Positions 10,680-23,105 are shown, numbered from the stretch's first letter. The stretch: 64,000 nucleotides of DNA from Lepidonotus clava (GCA_936440205.1 OW387136.1:51234232-51298231); one strand, 5' to 3'. Notes: a model not told the origin generated them from the letters alone. A program made the numbers and translations.

Positions 10680-12959
10680 AGTAAGAAATGTCTGTCTGTG
10701 TGTCCTGTTGGGGCTAATTGGTTATTCCTCCTGTGTCGATGGGGTCAAGGTCGGTCTTGGATTCCCGCCGCTTCTGATTGGTTGAAAGTTACATGAGACA
10801 GGAGAAGTCCGAAGGTGGAGATTGGTTTATATCCCATCCCTCAGACCAGGAGACAGGAGGCGACCAGAGGTGGGGAGGAGATGTTCCCCGTCTCTCCAGG
10901 CGGCGATAATCGCTTTGACCTTTCCCGCCGTGACCTTGGCGGCTCCTAATCCGCGTTCTAATCCCTGTCTGATCACTCAGAGATAAAGACTCTGACCATT
11001 TGGTTACTTTTCGTTAACCTCCGTCAACCAGTGGTCAGAATGTGGTAAAGATTCACGTCAGGGTTGTCAGTCTAGAGACAGCTCAATCATAATATCATTT
11101 CACAGATCTGGTGATTGGGCACTCAGCGACGAATCTCCCTCCGCGCCAGAAAACATAGTCCGTGAGAACTGACTCTGCTACATACTATATACCAGCCTTA
11201 TAAGATCACTACGCCCTCTGACTCAAAAGAAGTCTGGCGTTTGTTGCTTGTCGTACAAAGGCGCCTTGACCGTACCAAGTGGCAGCTACAGTGCAGAGAT
11301 GGTTCTCGTGTTGAGATCCGTGTGCGAGATGAACGAAGTGGCAGAGTGCCCAGTCCCGTCGTCTGCATCTCTGTGAAAGTCACTTGATGATCACCAAAGT
11401 TACTTTTTGTTCACCTCGTCATCCAATGGTCAATATAATGTAACACCTCATGTCCCCACGTGTTAGATCAGCAGTCAGTCTAGACAGTTTATAGACCTTT
11501 TTCGTTAGATTGGCGCCGTGCTAGCGGATATGCCTGAACCAAAGAATTGGGTAATTGGTCTCAGTGGAAACATGCTTCAAGTATTGGGTACACACTTTTA
11601 CCAACTTTTTGAAGGTTAAAATCACGGACCCTGGACACAAGCCTCAAAAGGGCTTCCATGGGAGGGTCCACTGCGCAGACTCGTGGGAAAGGTGTATACC
11701 CCCGACCCACAGGTGTATTATGTAGGCCCCCTTTAGCGGTGTAACTGTTTTGTCAGGTGTTCTGGCCCTTATTGGTTTACACGGGGTGTTGTGTAAGTCC
11801 TCATTGGCTGTTCAGGCCCTGATGCACTATAAGGTATGAAGACCAACGGAACCTACAACGAGAAAGAGGAATTTGTCAGGCATTTATCTTATGAATTGAA
11901 ACATAAAAATGTAACATATTATTATAGGTCTGCTGGTCAAGAAAGGACCGATTTTGTGATTGTTTCCTTATTTTACACAGCATCAAACGCATTTGATTCC
12001 AACACCAAGGGTGCTTACCTATACGATAAGATCAAATTATTACTAGGAAATATATATTTGTAATTCCTTTGAATTGGTTAGATATCAAAGGAACGTATAG
12101 TCTGACCGACGAAATACCACTTCCACGTCGAAATGAACGTTTCTTTTTAAAACAAATAATCTGCAGGTACATTGACACTGGTAAAATACAATTCATACAC
12201 CTCGTACAGACTTGGTCATGTGACCACTTTTTTGTGATCACCATGAGATCATGTTAACCACACTCTTGGCTGTCTAAAATTGTTGAATTTCAAATGATGG
12301 TAATTGTTTATAATGCTCTAATTAGCCTGTTGTAGGTGGATTTAGTCTAAATGTCTGATATATGTGTTTTTAATTTTAAATAAATACAATTTTGAATTGA
12401 TTAACAATATGGCGCCTAGCCCACTTTAGAAAGGTATAACGTCATCTGCGTAACTTCTATGATAAACATGTATAAAGTCTCGATATGAGCCTTGATATAC
12501 ACCTCGTCAGCAGTACATACTCGAACACAGTACCACCCGCACCACCTCCCCTGACATTTGCCCTGTATCAACTCAGCCATCAATCCTTAATGTATAAAAA
12601 CTGACTCTTAACCACCTATCAAACTACTTTAATTCAGTTGTCAATTTACATAGGGGCCCAACTCTATATCCTTACAGCCTCGCTGGCCAGCTCTCAGCCT
12701 GTATTCCACCAGGCGATTTTGACTACTAGGAATGTGCTCATTTTCAAGTTGTTTTTTTCAGAAATATTATAAGTATCCCTGCATGTTATATACCATTTGA
12801 ATTTTTTCCCCAAAATAATTCAGGAAATATATGTTTTTGGTTGGCCCAACCGTTGGCAAGAATAAATTGTTACCTTTCCTGAAGGAGGAAAATTATAAGA
12901 ATAAATATTATTTGAAAGGTAATTTGATTTCCTTTGTTATGATGTATAACATGTCTATG

Positions 12960-12960
<1 letters not shown>
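10680..12960. other. No gene recognised
   Basis: Moderate-complexity DNA. A word group with GTGGCAGCTACAGTGCAGAG at 11279 recurs near 29320 and 54077 and may be an old dispersed repeat. A 75-residue plus frame starting with ATG at 11836 matches nothing I know. A MITE D-like CACCAGGCGATTTTGAC stands alone near 12709. Confidence 0.4.

Positions 12961-12963
<3 letters not shown>

Positions 12964-13001
<38 letters not shown>
12964..13001. repeat. Poly(T) tract, 38 bp
   Basis: An unbroken T run could be the A tail of a minus-strand insert lying to its right. The DNA just right of it contains a PLE-terminus-like word (13009-13029). Confidence 0.7.
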
Positions 13002-13344
13002 CATGATGCCTGAAGAGATACGTCGAAACCGCTTCTCTCAAGAACAAACCCTATGTTAGTTCTGAAATCAGTAGTTGCAACCCAATCCCTCACCTCAGGG
13101 ACAATAGCAACCATACCACAAACCCCAAGCCTCCTTGAGTGCCTGGGAGCTTCTCACCCCCTGACAACCAGTTGTTAGGGGGAGGTTACAATGGTAACCT
13201 TGGAGAGAGCATGGAGCACCAATCAGAGCTGGATCCCTAGATCCAGGCACCACAAGCGGTAGCATCAGAAAAATTTGAACACGCATAGCCACGTCTCACG
13301 CACAACATGTCTATGATTAGCGCATATTCTTCCGCAATTTTCCA

Positions 13345-13466
13345 AATCGGTCACCGCCCCCGTGGCGTAAAACTAGCTGAAAAGCTTTACCTTGTGCAGT
13401 CTGGTAAAAGAACCCTAAAGGGTTGACCGGAAGTTAAACTAATCCCACAAACAAACAAACAAACAA
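13345..13466 (+). mobile_element. SINE-like element A, 3' part with (AAAC)n tail
   Basis: This is one of seven copies sharing CCTTGTGCAGTCTGG, then AAGAACCC..GGGTTG, then TTAAACTA and an ACAAACAAAC tail. The copy also carries the upstream block GGTCACCGCCCCCGTGGCGT seen at 53501. The constant 3' end with a microsatellite tail suggests a retroposon. No coding capacity. Confidence 0.65.
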
Positions 13467-13679
13467 TTTCCTAATCGCAAATAACATCTGATAGTGTGAA
13501 TATAACCCTTAATTCAATACCCCCACAGCCGGCTCACAGATGGCCTTTATAGATTAGCTCCTGTTAGGCCACCCAGCCATTTAGCAGCCACTCAATTGAC
13601 GTAAGGGTGGCGGGCCAAGTATTGATCCAACACCCCTACCCCAGAGGGGTGGGGTCACTGACTCATTGAAGGTGAGGGA

Positions 13680-13856
13680 GTGAGTGAGTGAGTGATGGAT
13701 ATTTTATGGCAAAAACAAGTTGGGACGAATTCTGTCTTTGGTGATCATATCTATGAGATGAAGGTGACAGGGTGGGCAAATAGCAGGGGATCAAAAATCA
13801 TTTTCGCCGTACCTCATCCCTTAGTGAACCCAGCACCAAACGGGAAGGTTACTACT
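13680..13856 (-). mobile_element. SINE-like element B, truncated copy
   Basis: GAGTGAGTGAGTGAG (the reverse of the ACTC tail) opens the copy. The late block and the AGCAGGGGATCAAAA block follow, and similarity stops after ACCCAGCACCAAACGGGAA. The head is missing, the usual 5' truncation of retroposed elements. Confidence 0.65.
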
Positions 13857-14590
13857 CACTACCAAAATACTGACCACTCCTGATTCGATTTTATTTCGGG
13901 TGGGGAGCATAGACCCCCACCCCTAAAAATTCTCGTACATTCAATCATTCAGGAGCAAGGGTGAAATACCCCTGTGCTCCAAGTGCCCCCCCCCCCCCCC
14001 TGCCAGAGACCTGGTTGGCGCCATGCCCCACCACTCCTGGGGGGCACCAGAGGGCGCGCAGGGGGCGTGGGGTCAAACCTGCAGGGGGGAGGGGGCACTC
14101 CAGGGTGAAACTCTTTTGTTTGTTTTGGTACGAATTCTTACCAGAAACCCAATGTTCAGCTCAGCCATGCATGGACCACGAAAGATTCATGAAATTTTTG
14201 CGGCTGTGTTTTAAACGACATAAGAGAATATGCTCTCCAAAGAAAAACATTCAATAAAAAGAAACATTTTTCGCAATTTCATGGATATGGAGTTTTATAC
14301 AAAAATCTCATTGCAATATATAAGCATATTCACATGTCAAACTGTTACCAGGCTGGAGTGCCTCCCCTCTACTGGAGCCAGTCCACACACAACCAGAAAT
14401 CAATGCAATCCGCTTTCATTAAAGCGCGGCGGGCAGGGGTAATAATGGAATCATTGGTTTTCATAGCCCTCCACTCACCCCTGGGTTTATAGACGGGCCC
14501 TAACCATTAACCCCCATCACTTATTGAACCATCTATTTATCTAGCCGCTTGTACATATACCGCCCATGCGGGTCCAGATTCAGCGAATTC

Positions 14591-14865
14591 GATAAACTGG
14601 AACTTCATTGCTCTGACCGGAAATAGTTGTTGTAGGGAGAATTGCTTGGAAAACCATCATGTCGCACCCTGTCACACCTCTGCTGTGTGCCTCCGCTTCT
14701 CTCCTAAGCAATCACCGCTCTGACTATGGCCTTTTTTGGGACATCTAAAAGTTCATATTACTACGTGCTTGGGGTTAAATAGGTCAACCTGCTTGCCAGG
14801 TACCAGTGCAAAACCAGAATGCTATAGTTGCGGTGATGATTACCCAAGAATCTGAGGCTGCAGTA
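14591..14865 (+). repeat. Repeat M, second copy
   Basis: This copy aligns along its full length with 10393-10670, with scattered substitutions and small gaps. A similar age or a segmental duplication would explain it. Confidence 0.65.
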
Positions 14866-14916
14866 TGCAGCTTGTCGATTTATGTACTGGGGCTGAACTT
14901 GTCGCTCTCCCATCTG

Positions 14917-15770
14917 GTGCTCACGAGCAGCTCAGTACTTTCCATTGTGTATGGTGATGAAAATGGGGCATCCATTAACCCAAGTGGGCCAGTTATCCAG
15001 GCCTATATAATTATGAAGACTCCGTCATTTTCATTTGCCTGTACGGAGTAAGAGCGCGATCAACTCATGAGCAGCTCAGGACAATGGGTGAACTGCTCAC
15101 AATCTACCCTTTGTGTATGGTGATGGATACAAGGCATTAATTAATCTGATAAGACAGGTTTACCGAGCCTGTATGTACAAAGGGCCTGTCACTCAGCCAT
15201 CCAGGTCTGGAATGCGAGCATCTTGCGAGCAGTTTAAGACAGGATAGATTTTCTTATAGATTTTGTTATAGATTTTCTTACACAAAATAGAAAACGAACC
15301 GATGTTTTAGGGTACCCTTTTTAATATTTATAAGAGTGTAGATTACTCAACCGTAGTATATGCATATAACTTTCATGTTGTTGTCAATAAAATAAAGTCT
15401 ATATGCAATTTTTCTAACACAATATAGAAACAATTCCAGATTTTTTAGGGCACCTTTTCAATATTTATAAGTTTGTAGATTACTCAACCATAAAAGAAGC
15501 ATATAATCTTCACTTTTTAGTCTAGAAATTAAGTTTTTAATATTTTTTGATAAATAGTTAAAATGTATTTTGATGACTGATAGGTCTGTGCAAGGTACAA
15601 GCCTGTTGCTTGGTCATTCAGGGAAAGCGCATTAAGTGTTCGTGAGCAGCTCAGGGCAGTGGGTGGGCTTCTCAGAACCAGATCTTTGTGTGTGGTGAAG
15701 GAAACAGGGCATTAATCAGGCATTACCTAATTAGGCTGAGTGGACAAGTTCTCTGGGCCTATATGTAGGC
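14917..15770 (+). repeat. Three spaced copies of a ~115-bp segment
   Basis: Copies start near 14921, 15065 and 15640. Each opens with (C/T)GAGCAGCTCAG, continues TTGTGTATGGTGATG or a variant, then GGCATTAAT-type and GCCTATAT-type words. Between the second and third lies another tandem pair (about 15283 and 15419) sharing AATATTTATAAG and GTAGATTACTCAACC. Confidence 0.6.
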
Positions 15771-15827
15771 TGCTAATCTGTTTACGCACTGATTTTGGGC
15801 TCTATAGATGGGCAGAGCTGCGATTGA

Positions 15828-16150
15828 GTGTTGGGTGTTTTACGCTGTACCAACAGCCAGGGTCATTTTCATGATGAAAACAGGTTGGGACGAATTCTCT
15901 CTTTGGTGATTGTATCTATGAGATGAAGGTGACAGGGTGGGCAAACAGCAGGGGATCAAAACCTGGAAATTATTTTTTGCTGTACCTCATCCCTTAGTGA
16001 ACCCAGCACCAGCGGGAATCGAACCCCAAAGAACCATTTGATCAGTGCTGGGTCCCCCCTAAAGTCGCCTTCTACGATCAGCAGGGGCTACTGGAGGCCT
16101 ATTCTTCCTAGGAGCAGAAGCTCCACCCCGGTACCCCTATGATGTTATGC
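15828..16150 (-). mobile_element. SINE-like element B, near full-length copy
   Basis: This is the same family as the copy at 16859-17170, in the opposite orientation. The late block, with GGGACGAATTC, comes first, then the middle block, then the CCCCGGTACCCC head at about 16128. The (GAGT)n tail is lost at its left edge. Confidence 0.7.
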
Positions 16151-16858
16151 AGAGCTGGGATTCATTTTGACAAACCAATAATGGTTGAAAAGAAGAAAAC
16201 AATTCTCCTGATCTTTATCATGAGAACATTAGGAAACCATTAGTGATTAGCAGGGCAACTGGCCATAATTAGGAATATCAACACCAATATCTCACGAAGA
16301 CAGAATTGTCAGTAACCTTGTTCTCACCGTTGATGTGGACTAAGCTGTAGATACGGCGTTAAACTCCGAACACCCAACCATCTCACATTATATCAATTTA
16401 AAATGCCTGTAGGTTCTACCCAAGGTGTCAGTATGTGAGAATTCCTACTGAGGGCACGGAGCACTAATCATGGCCACTACTCCCATATTTACACACGGCC
16501 AGAAGTAGCAAGAAAATGGTGACTCAAAATGTTATGTTGATTTCCGCTGTGCCATTACAGGCCAATTCCGGTAAGTAGCTTCCTGTAAGAGTTCCAAATA
16601 TTATTCGTGGTCTTCAGGACACCGTGAGAGCTTGCAAGTGCATCACGTTTTGAGGAACTTGTTCGAGAATCTTTCTCAGAACTATTGCGAAAAGAGGTTG
16701 TCACCTGTCCAAAGATTACAGGGAAGTTGGCCATCAAGTTGTGAAGAGTTACATCTGTGGAAGCCGTAGGGAGGCAGAGAAGTGGGTCTGAACTGTTTAC
16801 AAGATGCCAGTTTCCTTGGTTTCCTCTGTAACATATTACAGAGAAGTTCAGCATCTAA

Positions 16859-17170
16859 CCCCGTCGGGGTACCGGGGTGGGGCTTCTGCCCCCAGTATCC
16901 CCTGCTGATCATATAAGGCGATGATAGGTGAGACCCAGCACTGGCCAAGTGGTTCATTGGGTTCCATTCCCGGTTGGTGTCTGGGTTCACTAAGGGATAA
17001 GGTATAGCAAAAATGATTTCCCGGTTTAGATCCTCTGCTGTTTTCCTGCCCCGTTACCGTCACGTTTTAGGCACGATCACCAAAGACAGAATTCCTCCTA
17101 ACTTGTTTTTGCCATAAAAAAGACTCTAGCTGTTGGTATGACGTAAAACATCCATCACTCACTCACTCAT
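16859..17170 (+). mobile_element. SINE-like element B, full-length copy with 12-bp target-site duplication
   Basis: The direct repeat TTCAGCATCTAA stands at 16847-16858 and again at 17171-17182, bounding a 312-bp insert. The insert ends in an ACTCACTCACTC microsatellite tail, so its 3' end is on the right. Internal landmarks shared with the other copies are a GC-rich head with GGGGTACCGGGGTGGGG, a middle block containing CCAAGTGGTTCATTGGGTT, and a late block containing CACCAAAGACAGAATTC. A GGTTC-type B-box-like word is present, but no correctly spaced A box is clear, so tRNA origin is unproven. It has no coding capacity. An unrelated hairpin repeat begins soon after its right edge. Confidence 0.75.
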
Positions 17171-17225
17171 TTCAGCATCTAAAGTGGGCTGTATCGCAAT
17201 GGCACATGTAAAAATAAGCACCACA

Positions 17226-17462
17226 GGGGGGGGTCTGAGGGTGGCTGTATTATCCATAGGGGATTGTTACGTACCGAGGGCGAAGCCCAAGGTTCGTATG
17301 ATCTCAATGGGTCATACAGCAACCCAAGCACAACCCCAAAGGTCCTTCTTTATTTTGTCACCCAAACAACCCTCAAATTGTTGAGAAAATAATGAGAATA
17401 TGGAGTGGTTCGTACGGCCTGCCAACACGCCCTGGCCAAAGTACGCACTGCTCGCCGATCAT
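17226..17462. repeat. Repeat K with internal palindrome
   Basis: GAGGGTGGCTGTATTATCCA on the left pairs with GGGTCATACAGCAACCC about 70 bases on, enclosing CCGAGGGCGAAGCCCAAGG. A tail with CAAAGGTCCTTCTTTATTTT follows. Copies are at 54399 and, diverged, at 31372. Confidence 0.6.
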
Positions 17463-17469
17463 GCAGGTG

Positions 17470-18570
17470 ATAAAACAGATTTTCTATCTTAATACGTTAT
17501 TCACATTACTGTAACTTGTGGTTATCAAATGAACTAAGCTTTTAAAGAACGCATTCAAATGACAGTTCTTTATCTGACAAGAGCGAAATATATCGTTCAG
17601 TCTGAAAATGCAATTTTCAGAAGACACCTGATAATTTGATAATGTTTCATTATGGCTGTAATTCAGCCTGGATTTGTTTACCAATCCCCATAATCATTAA
17701 TGAATTAGTGCAAATAGATCTCATAAGGAATCTGACTGTTGCCTTTCGGTGACAATTGCTGACACGTAAAGGCTTTCCGTCATTCCGAAAGGGCGCTGGA
17801 ACAAACAAATGCCAGAAGTAATAAAGAATTGAAGCCCTGCTAAGATGGCAGCAGAGCGGAGTAATGGAAGCGATTTCATGGTTGTGAAATTGTGCTAATC
17901 ATAATTTCCTCCTCTAATTTAGAGAAGGATATTGATTACAAGATAGATGTTTTATGGGTTCACCTTCGCTCGATTTTCGCTGACGTGTGACAACAGATTG
18001 GAGCGATACGTCTCTATAGGATTACACGAAGTGTAAATTAGATTTTCAGTTCAATACTGAATGTTTGAAGCATATATTCACAGCCTACCTGTATTTCATT
18101 TCAGGTTCTACTCAATCTTTATTTTATGGGAACAAATTACTTGAACAAATTGAATTAGCTAGATCCACCTAAATAGCTATTTACAAAGCTGCAGTATACA
18201 TACTATTTTTATGGCCTTATATCATTTTATGAACGCCTTCAATTATTCTGAATTATTCACAATAACTGGAATCTTAATTGAACTTGCACAAGACTATTCA
18301 TTTTGCTGTATTTTGTCTGTAAAGTTTTCGTCAGTGAAATTTCACATGGGTACCAAGAAAGATTCCCTCTCTACTCACTCTGGCAATAAATTCTGCTCAT
18401 AAACCAGCAATGTAGTACAGCATCCATCATTGAGTAGCTGACGCCGTGTTAAGCTTCATTTAACGAGGCTATAGATTTCAAAATAAATTAAAGGCTGTAA
18501 TTTGGGGCCACATATCTGATAATACACAATGATGACACAGCTCACACAAATGGCTGATAAAGAGATGCAG
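17470..18570. other. Non-repetitive AT-rich stretch
   Basis: It contains clustered TAAT and ATTA words (17690-17935) with mixed CpG islands such as CATTCCGAAAGGGCGCTGG. No coding frame. Regulatory function is possible but unproved. Confidence 0.3.
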
Positions 18571-18574
18571 CAGG

Positions 18575-18795
18575 GGGTTGGGATGGTTTAGTGGGTTAGG
18601 TTCTTGCCTCTCACTTGGCTGGACCGGGTTTGAGTCTTGGCTGTGCCTGTTACACCACCTTGCCTTGCCGTTGTTCTCAAACCCTTAGAATCAGTCATAG
18701 TACTTGGTACAAATCAGGAACTCAGAGTTGGTCTCGATATAGCTGAAAAAATTCCTGAGTGGACCTTAAACTCTAACACATTATCATCATAAATA
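18575..18795 (+). mobile_element. tRNA-derived SINE C
   Basis: The head contains an A-box-like TGGTTTAGTGGG at 18584-18595 and a B-box-like GGTTTGAGTCT at 18627-18637. The spacing is as in a tRNA gene and fits an internal pol III promoter. A tRNA-unrelated body follows, ending AACTCTAACACATTATCATC with an ATC-type tail. It shares order and sequence with the copy at 30080-30290. No target-site duplication was identified. Confidence 0.7.
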
Positions 18796-19109
18796 GAGGC
18801 AACACCTTGTATCATGACATTATAATTATCTGGATTAAAATTTATAATTATGATCACTCATGCCAACCAATCTCTGTGAGATTAGATCATTTGATATGCC
18901 TACTTATTTTAACATCCAGACTAACTCGAGTATTGTTTCTGATTGCTGTTGTTTCCACCTGAAATTTCAATATGACTTAACGAAAGCGAATATAAAGTCC
19001 ATATTAGTGATGCTTTGGTTCAAAACAATTTGATCCAATATATAAGTAATGATCAGTCTATTGATGCAACTGAAGGAATTGGATGGAACCTGAAGTATCT
19101 TTCGCTTAA

Positions 19110-19166
19110 TTGTTCAGTCTGGAAAGAACCCATAAGGGTTGGCCGGACGTTAAACTACCCCAACAA
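19110..19166 (+). mobile_element. SINE-like element A, short 3' fragment
   Basis: GTTCAGTCTGGAAAGAACCC and TTAAACTACCCCAACAA match the family end. The AAAC tail is nearly gone and the 5' part is absent. Confidence 0.6.
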
Positions 19167-19169
19167 GCT

Positions 19170-22100
19170 TAATTGTTGAATGTCATGTGAATGTATAATG
19201 ACACAATAAAAGCCCATATTATTGAAAGATAATTAGGTACTGCAGACATTAGGGAGATTCAGTGCCTCGACATATCTCGATGCGTAAACACATCTCAAAA
19301 CACAAATACATCAAAAAGGATTTTATGCAAGACAAAGAACCCAAAGAATACAATAACTACATACATTCATATGTAGAACATGCACCAAATTATAAAGTTT
19401 GAATAAGATATTTCTGAAAGGAATTCAGATAGCTGAGATAAATGTAATATTATGTATACCTGTATGGGATGTGTTACAGGTACTAAAAATCCGTAATCTT
19501 CACTACAGTCTTGAAAACCTAAGGTTCAAGGTGATCAAAATTAACTTCCTCATTAAATGTTTGAACCCCAGCAAAACTCTAGTAAACCACAAAAGAGGAT
19601 GGAGCGTGGGCAATGGCGGCTGGCCGACAAGCATGTCGCGGACACTCAGGAAGGCCACATTTACTAATAACCCCCGCGACAGGGGTAAGGAGGGAGCGGA
19701 GGGGCCCTTCCTTCCCGCAGCCTTATTAGACACATGGCCGAGTGGATCATGCCACCCGGCTGAACGGGGAATATTGATCCTCATGTGTTCACTGACAAGG
19801 TGTTTTTGTCAGCACATTTTAAACTACAGGCTTGTGGAAGATAAAAAGGGCTGGAGATTAAGGCTATCTGCTGTTTTTCAATAAGCTGTCTTTTTTAATT
19901 CCAAGAAGTTGAAATTATTTGCACCCAAATAATGGCGAATAATAATTGATTAGGAAAGGTCCAAGCAATTGACTTTATATCTCTATCATATCATTACTTA
20001 AGCTCAAAGAATATAATTTTGAAAGTGACAAATATATGTATGCTCAGACCAATATACTTTGATTAAATGGACACTTTTTTATGCTCTGATTTTATCCAGT
20101 CCTGCTAGGCTGCTTGTGCCACTTAAAGATTTTTTGCAAGTTGGCAATGGTAGCTTGTGGAAATACCCCCGGGGAAGGAACCTTGACCAAAAACAGGAAA
20201 GAAAAAAAAGAAGAAAAGAAAACAACCAGTTTGTAGAGTTCCCCTTCCTGCTGTCTGTGGGGAAAGCTGCACTGATATGCCAGAATATAAGCGAACTGGG
20301 TCCCACGTTGGTGGACATTTTTGCCTGGGAGGCGTGATGTGGCCAAGTTAGGGTTGGTGGTCTGGTGATACATCACTGAGTGCATGGCCTGTGACATGGA
20401 CCACCTTATCGAGCGGTCACCACTACATTGTCCTTCATCATTACTGGCAGCAGCTTGGCCGGGCGTGTGGCGCCGAGTGCGGCCGGGGGCGCTGACAGCG
20501 AGCTCGATGGGTCAGACTGGTCAGAGACAAAAGGGGCAAGGGGCATAGAGAGACCTCTCTACTCCGCCCACTTTCCCACCCACCCACCCACCCACCTCAC
20601 AGTCTGGGTTCCACCCATAGCCTTTGCCCTTTTCTGGTCACCCAGTGCGAGAGGCCAGGTACAGCAGCTTGAATAAGGCCTCGGCTGGCGCATAACTTGA
20701 AGGCAGTGATGCCATATTTCTTTCTTTTTTATCATGATAATATTCTATTTGTCATCTTTAGAATGGTCTGTTCTTCCAGACGTTACAACAACTTACCTCT
20801 AGCAAACTTGTGGCAATGTGGCAGGAAAATTCATGCATGTTTAGCAAATTGCTTTATTTTTTGTAAAGATCTTTAATTAGAAAATTAGACGCTAACATGA
20901 GGACATTTCCTTGTTTGTGTCAGTTTCAATCAACGCTTCGGTGGACTTATCCCTGACTTAACATCATTTCTGTTTTCAAAATCCATCATGGGAATAGATC
21001 TGAACATGGCATTTCCTGTACTCCAATTCCTTGGTCAAAACAAACCAATTACTTTGGCAGGTCTAGTGATTATGAAATTGGCATAAAATAATTGACTATC
21101 TGATTTCATGTCAACCAGCAATTTGAGATTGCAATTTCTTGAGCTTGAACTCAGATTTCACCTGCTGGTCTATTAACACTTCTGGAGACTCACAACTCTA
21201 AAATAATTTAAATAAATTCAGTTAACTCCACAACTTCAAGTAATTAGAAAAGAGCAGGCCTCTTTGGAAGTCTGATTTGAACCAACATATTGGCTGTCAG
21301 TGTCATTTAAATTCAATTTTACAATTTCAAGATGAATTGATGAGCAAAAAGGCATAGTTGTTTTTTTTGAGAGCTTAGTCGCATGAATAAAACACATTTC
21401 GATCTTTGATGGTCTTCATCAGCATCAAACATTATATGAAGTTTGAAAATTGAATACCGTGCAATCTTTTTTTAAGGAATTGGTTTCTGTTATGTAGCAG
21501 TTATTCATTGTATAACTTGAATAACAAGCGGTTACATTGCAGTCAGTAGAGGTTCATATCTGTCTTGTCTCACCTTTACAGTCAGGTGTACACTTACAAA
21601 ATATCAGTGTCGATGCTGATGCCCTGTCATTGGAAGCTCCTCATTATAGAGTAACCTTTAACTGTGAATCGAACACCAAGACATGTTATTACTATAAGCC
21701 ATCGCCTAACTAGAACCTATAGCTTTAAGGGTCATTACATACCATTTTCCTAATTGTAGAACAAAATATAAATATGTTTTGCTGCCACTTGTCAATAGTT
21801 GACCTTTCTTCCACCCCAGAAATACCTATCACAAAACAAATTTAAAGGTAAGACAAGAGTAATGTAGTATTTGGTAATGCCGATGTATTCAGTGATGCTA
21901 ATGTCAAACACTTCCAATAGAAATCAAGGAAAACGATAAATTGTTTCTTCCCTATAAATCCTATGATGAAAATATTATCCCATATCATGTCTGATTACTA
22001 GATCATGGCCATTTTTTGATGCCACTTGACTTTTTATTGGTGAAAAATGGCCAGCCCTTGGGAAAGTTATTATGGCTGAGCAGATGACATAGTGGGTAGC

Positions 22101-23030
22101 AAGCCATAACAGCGACTTTGATGAGGCAAAGGCAATGTGACGGTTGGCCCCGGTGGACCGCAGTAAACCTAACCCATGTGCTGAGATCAATATGAAATGA
22201 GGAACTGCCTGAGGTAGCAGTAAAATCCTTGCTGACCCACACACCCACCGCTTAATGGAATATGCCCAATCACATAATGTTATTTCTCCTGACGCGCACT
22301 CTGGACCTGACAGTAACAAGTCCCCCCTCTGCACCTGTAGGCAATGGCTGAATGTAACCTGTTTGATCTTGAAGTGAAAAGCTTGATTTGCAATATGTTT
22401 ACCTTAATGAAATACCTCAAGGCAGAAAAACTGCATTTTTTTTCTTGATAAGGAGACCTTTGATACAACTACAAAAACAAGGAAGGAAACCATTATGATT
22501 TAAAATAATGATGAAACCAAATGACTTTTCTCCTTTCATACCAAGCAGACTGCCACAAAAGAAGCATCTAGAAAAAAATAAAATCAATTAATCTCCTTTT
22601 ATGGAGCCTTAAGGCAAGTCAGAAGAGACAGGAAATAAGATTTTGTGGAAGGTAGTTTTTTTTCCTATCATTTGCTTAGCCGAAGACCCAGTAAGCTCAG
22701 GTGGGCCCGGGGTACATTTTGTAGGCTGAGCGAGTGGTGTCAGGCTGTGAGCTGCTCAGCAGGGCATCCCAAGCTGCTCATTCGGCCGTACTTAATGACC
22801 CTACACAGATTGAGCTAGGAAACTATAAGGCACACAGTGTAAATGACTATAAATTCTGGGTATCCTATTACTGCATGTGATGTCTAGGGACTGACCCCTA
22901 TTTGACAATAATGCATTTGATTATAAAGAGTATCTATAAAAAAAACTAAAGAAGATGGGGTTGTGCTTCATAAGATTAATGAATAAACAATTTTGTAACA
23001 ATTATGGCTATCAATTCAAGTGTTTTCAAG
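19170..23030. other. Mostly non-repetitive, no gene recognised
   Basis: The longest frame (19399-19884, 161 residues) has no recognisable domain, and its composition is that of non-coding DNA. GC-richer islands at 19600-19780, 20430-20680 and 22680-22800 interrupt AT-rich sequence. No repeat family other than the hammerhead-like word at 21396. Confidence 0.4.
21396..21423 (-). other. Hammerhead-like core word, possible Penelope-type terminus
   Basis: The minus strand reads GCTGATGAAGACC, a loop, then GATCGAAA. That is CTGATGA and GAAA around a 4-bp stem with one mismatch. PLE ends often carry such words, and some encode hammerhead ribozymes. Stems I and III and a cleavage site are not evident. 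Confidence 0.3.
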
Positions 23031-23043
23031 ACCTAGTCAGCAA

Positions 23044-23105
23044 CCAGTCTGGAAAGAACCCTGGAGGTTGGGTGGATATTAAACTACCCCAACAAACAAA
23101 CAAAC
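23044..23105 (+). mobile_element. SINE-like element A, short 3' fragment
   Basis: CAGTCTGGAAAGAACCCTGG and TTAAACTACCCCAACAAAC match the family end. The AAAC tail is kept. Confidence 0.6.

Noticed and set aside
19399-19884. 161-residue plus-strand frame
   Set aside because: No ATG at its start, no recognisable domain and a composition like the flanking non-coding DNA. The length is plausible by chance in 64 kb.
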